7,202 nucleotides of DNA, from contig CAYFZR010000025.1 of NCBI GenBank assembly GCA_964347835.1, positions 1 to 7,202 on the forward strand. Direction: 5' to 3'. Numbering within the stretch: the stretch's first letter is position 1; every line of letters begins with the position of its first letter. The DNA is from CAYFZR01 sp964347835 [NCBI: uncultured archaeon]. GTDB lineage: Archaea > CAYFZR01. The position numbers and the translations under genes were made by a program. Below are positions 5,880 to 7,202 of the stretch, one piece after another. The notes under the pieces are model-generated. The model worked only from the letters and a program-made list of their open reading frames with translations. It searched no databases and was not told the DNA's origin.

Positions 5880-6077
5880 TTGTCTCAATATCCAGTAATA
5901 GATGAAGCAGGCTGTACAGGATGTGGAAGTTGCATAGATTTATGTCCTAACGGAGTCTTTGAACTTGACAGCGCTAAAAATTTAGTGAAAGTAGCAAATC
6001 CAGAGAAATGCGCAAATGGATGCACTCTATGTACTAACGTTTGTTTGAGCGAGGCAATCTCCATTTTAACAGAATAG
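5880..6077 (+). CDS. 2[4Fe-4S] ferredoxin-like protein, 65 aa
   Basis: A small cytoplasmic electron carrier with two cluster motifs. The first is canonical: CTGCGSCIDLCP (C12-x2-C15-x2-C18-x3-C22-P). The second is CANGCTLCTNVC (C44-x3-C48-x2-C51-x3-C55), with one extra residue between the first two cysteines and no proline after the last; the pattern still offers four ligands for each cluster. The start is TTG at 5880, with GGTGA at 5863-5867 upstream; the ATG at 5861 opens only five codons before a stop in another frame, so it is not used for this product. The gene stands opposite the (Fe-S)-binding protein across a shared intergenic region and converges on the ArsR-like gene, 16 bases away. 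The partner enzyme is unknown. Confidence 0.88.
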   Translation: MSQYPVIDEAGCTGCGSCIDLCPNGVFELDSAKNLVKVANPEKCANGCTLCTNVCLSEAISILTE

Positions 6078-6093
6078 TAAATTTAATCGTATT

Positions 6094-6399
6094 TTATTTT
6101 GACTCTAACTTCCACATCTCCCAGTACTCGTAGTTTATTTCTTCTCCTGTCTTTGTAATACGGCATTCTTTATCATCGAATTTAACAAAGCCGGCGAGAG
6201 CCAGAATACCCAAATGATGTTTCAATCCAAAATCGTTCATATTAAACCTATTTTTCATCTCATCTAAACTCATGACTTTTTTTTCGTGAAGTTCTGTCAA
6301 AATCTCTCTTCTAATACTCGAATCGATAGCTCTGCATCTCGCCCCATGCATGCCGTATCCTACTTTGCTAAATACATGCTCAAATTCGTCTTCTCCCAT
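6094..6399 (-). CDS. ArsR-like winged-helix transcriptional regulator, 101 aa
   Basis: Length and layout fit the small ArsR/SmtB-type winged-helix group: a helix (IDSSIRREILTELHEK), then MSLDEMKNRFNMNDFGLKHH as the helix-turn-helix, with LGILALAGFVKF after it, and a wing DDKECRITKTGEEI. The classical arsenic-binding ELCVCDL motif is absent. Only two cysteines occur, C22 near the first helix and C79 in the wing, with H18, H61 and H62 nearby, so a non-canonical As(III) or redox-sensing site is possible, but unproven. Its promoter carries a long inverted repeat spanning the TATA box, a sign of self-repression, and the acr3 promoter carries a shorter version of the same site. It follows the CcdA and zinc-ribbon genes on the same strand but has its own promoter. 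The start at 6399 has a weak AGGGCGA upstream. Confidence 0.8.
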   Translation of the reverse strand: MGEDEFEHVFSKVGYGMHGARCRAIDSSIRREILTELHEKKVMSLDEMKNRFNMNDFGLKHHLGILALAGFVKFDDKECRITKTGEEINYEYWEMWKLESK

Positions 6400-6416
6400 T
6401 TTTTTCGCCCTGTATC

Positions 6417-6440
6417 AAATATTAGTGTATACTAATATTT
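6417..6440. promoter_or_regulatory. Inverted-repeat operator in the ArsR-like gene promoter
   Basis: AAATATTAGT (6417-6426) and ACTAATATTT (6431-6440) are exact complements separated by GTAT. On the minus strand the TATA box TATAAATA (6436-6443) overlaps one end, and the predicted transcript start (near 6413) lies just past the other. A dimer bound here would shut off its own gene. The core TATTAGT-n4-ACTAATA matches the acr3 promoter dyad at 3113-3130 with one arm mismatch and the same four-base spacer. Confidence 0.75.
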
Positions 6441-6515
6441 ATAGTTCCTAATATAAAAATCTATTGATGGCTGGATGAAGAATCTTCCGTATACTCAACT
6501 TAAGAACGGTTTTTA

Positions 6516-6680
6516 TTAATCTTGTTTAATTTTCTTCTCACAATCGAAACAGTACTCAGAATCTCTATTCGTCAAAAAATCTTTTCCACATCCTTTACAT
6601 TTAATCTTGCTAAGAAGGGACTTTTGCTTTTTTGAGACTCTTAAAAGATCACTTATACATGTACATCCTGTTTTTTCCAT
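6516..6680 (-). CDS. Small six-cysteine zinc-ribbon-like protein with N-terminal CxC, 54 aa
   Basis: The gene runs from ATG at 6680 to TAA at 6516. It starts with MEKTGCTCISDLL, a CxC (C6, C8), then a basic helix (RVSKKQKSLLSKI), then KCKGCGKDF (C28, C31) and YCFDCEKK (C44, C47). The last four cysteines form a treble-clef or zinc-ribbon pattern C-x2-C-x12-C-x2-C. The start lies five bases after the ccdA stop, and the GGGTGA that contains that stop (GGG-TGA) serves as its Shine-Dalgarno, so the two genes are almost certainly co-translated in one operon. I do not recognise the family. The CxC could bind a soft metal or As(III) or act as a redox-active thiol pair near CcdA; that is inference. 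It is short enough to be missed by standard gene finders. Confidence 0.8.
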   Translation of the reverse strand: MEKTGCTCISDLLRVSKKQKSLLSKIKCKGCGKDFLTNRDSEYCFDCEKKIKQD

Positions 6681-6685
6681 TAAAT

Positions 6686-7202
6686 TCACCCGATTAATAG
6701 AGGAATTATGAGATATAGACCGAGAGAAATCAAAAGAATTCCCCCAAACCTTTCAAAGACCGCATGCCCTCTCGTTTTCAACATAACGTTAGTTTTACCT
6801 ATTGCCCCTGTTATAAACGGGATTGGTAAACCCAGCCCGAAACCATAGACGAGAAGAAGAAGACCGCCTTGTAAGGCAGTTGTTTTAGTAGATGCTAAGG
6901 CTAGAATCCCTATTAAAACAGGAGTAGAGCAAGGATAGATAATGAGTCCAAACAGGACTCCAAGCAGTAAGGCACCCAAGAATCCTTTGTCTGTTAGTTT
7001 CTTTACTAATCTTTCTATCTTTGAGGTACAAAAGGCATAATTGAAGTTTATGATCTTTAAGAACCATAATCCGGCCAGAATCAAAACCACCCCGACCAAG
7101 GGATACAGAAATGTTCGGAGGATGGATTGTAGGTAAAACCCAATAAAAGCAGACAAGGCTCCAAACAAAGCGTATGTAAAAGATCTTCCAACTATAAACA
7201 AC
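6686..7202 (-). CDS. ccdA: CcdA/DsbD-type thiol-disulfide transmembrane protein, 5' end outside window
   Basis: The frame is open to the right edge, so the N-terminus is missing; about 171 residues are visible. The visible part has around five membrane helices and the blocks GRSFTYALFGALSAFIG and FGLIIYPCSTPVLIGILALAS. The latter contains the conserved proline-cysteine of the second half of CcdA. The first cysteine motif, normally near the N-terminus, would lie just outside the window given the usual family length of about 220-240 residues. CcdA proteins carry reducing equivalents from cytoplasmic thioredoxin across the membrane to extracytoplasmic thiols. The gene ends in GGGTGA, which doubles as ribosome-binding site for the zinc-ribbon gene five bases downstream. 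CcdA genes are found beside ArsR regulators in several prokaryotic arsenic gene clusters, which fits the local context. Confidence 0.88.
   Translation of the reverse strand, partial: LFIVGRSFTYALFGALSAFIGFYLQSILRTFLYPLVGVVLILAGLWFLKIINFNYAFCTSKIERLVKKLTDKGFLGALLLGVLFGLIIYPCSTPVLIGILALASTKTTALQGGLLLLVYGFGLGLPIPFITGAIGKTNVMLKTRGHAVFERFGGILLISLGLYLIIPLLIG

Noticed and set aside
6994-7009. TTAGT...ACTAA dyad resembling the ArsR operator
   Set aside because: It lies inside ccdA coding sequence, has a six-base spacer instead of four and shorter arms; likely chance in AT-rich DNA.

Overview
The window looks like chromosomal DNA of an AT-rich archaeon. The intergenic regions carry archaeal-type TATA boxes about 25 bases before the expected transcript starts. 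Several genes begin with TTG or with little or no Shine-Dalgarno sequence, and the protein families (Acr3 permease, tandem UspA, a (Fe-S) protein with a CX2CX4CX16C motif, a short two-cluster ferredoxin, a RecB-like nuclease, a small ArsR-like regulator) are common in archaeal genomes. I cannot place it more precisely. No rRNA, tRNA or CRISPR array is visible.

Left part (1-3000), accessory in character: a broken-looking helix-turn-helix reading frame at the left edge (minus strand), an uncharacterised helical cytoplasmic protein (154-1149, plus), an uncharacterised two-helix membrane protein (1243-1914, minus) and a PD-(D/E)XK nuclease-like protein (2341-3000, minus). The 426 bases between the last two hold a dense repeat cluster: three copies of a 23-24 base element with a covarying hairpin, a perfect 35-base tandem duplication forming GC-rich hairpins, and a 9-base inverted repeat over the nuclease stop codon.

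Middle part (3108-5195, plus): an Acr3-type arsenite efflux permease with its own TATA box and operator-like dyad, followed 101 bases later by a tandem-domain universal stress protein with a strong ribosome-binding site.

Right part (5235-7202): a divergent pair, the (Fe-S) protein (minus) and the 2[4Fe-4S] ferredoxin (plus). Next come a small ArsR-like winged-helix regulator, a 54-residue six-cysteine zinc-ribbon-like protein, and the 3' part of a CcdA/DsbD-type thiol-disulfide membrane transporter, all on the minus strand. The zinc-ribbon gene starts five bases after the ccdA stop codon.

How the parts may work together: the regulator and acr3 promoters share an operator of the same architecture (TATTAGT or TATAAGT, four bases, ACTAATA) beside the TATA box. 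This suggests one arsenic-responsive regulon: the regulator represses itself and the distant permease gene. The neighbouring CcdA and CxC zinc-ribbon genes could supply a thiol-redox function to the same response; that last step is inference.
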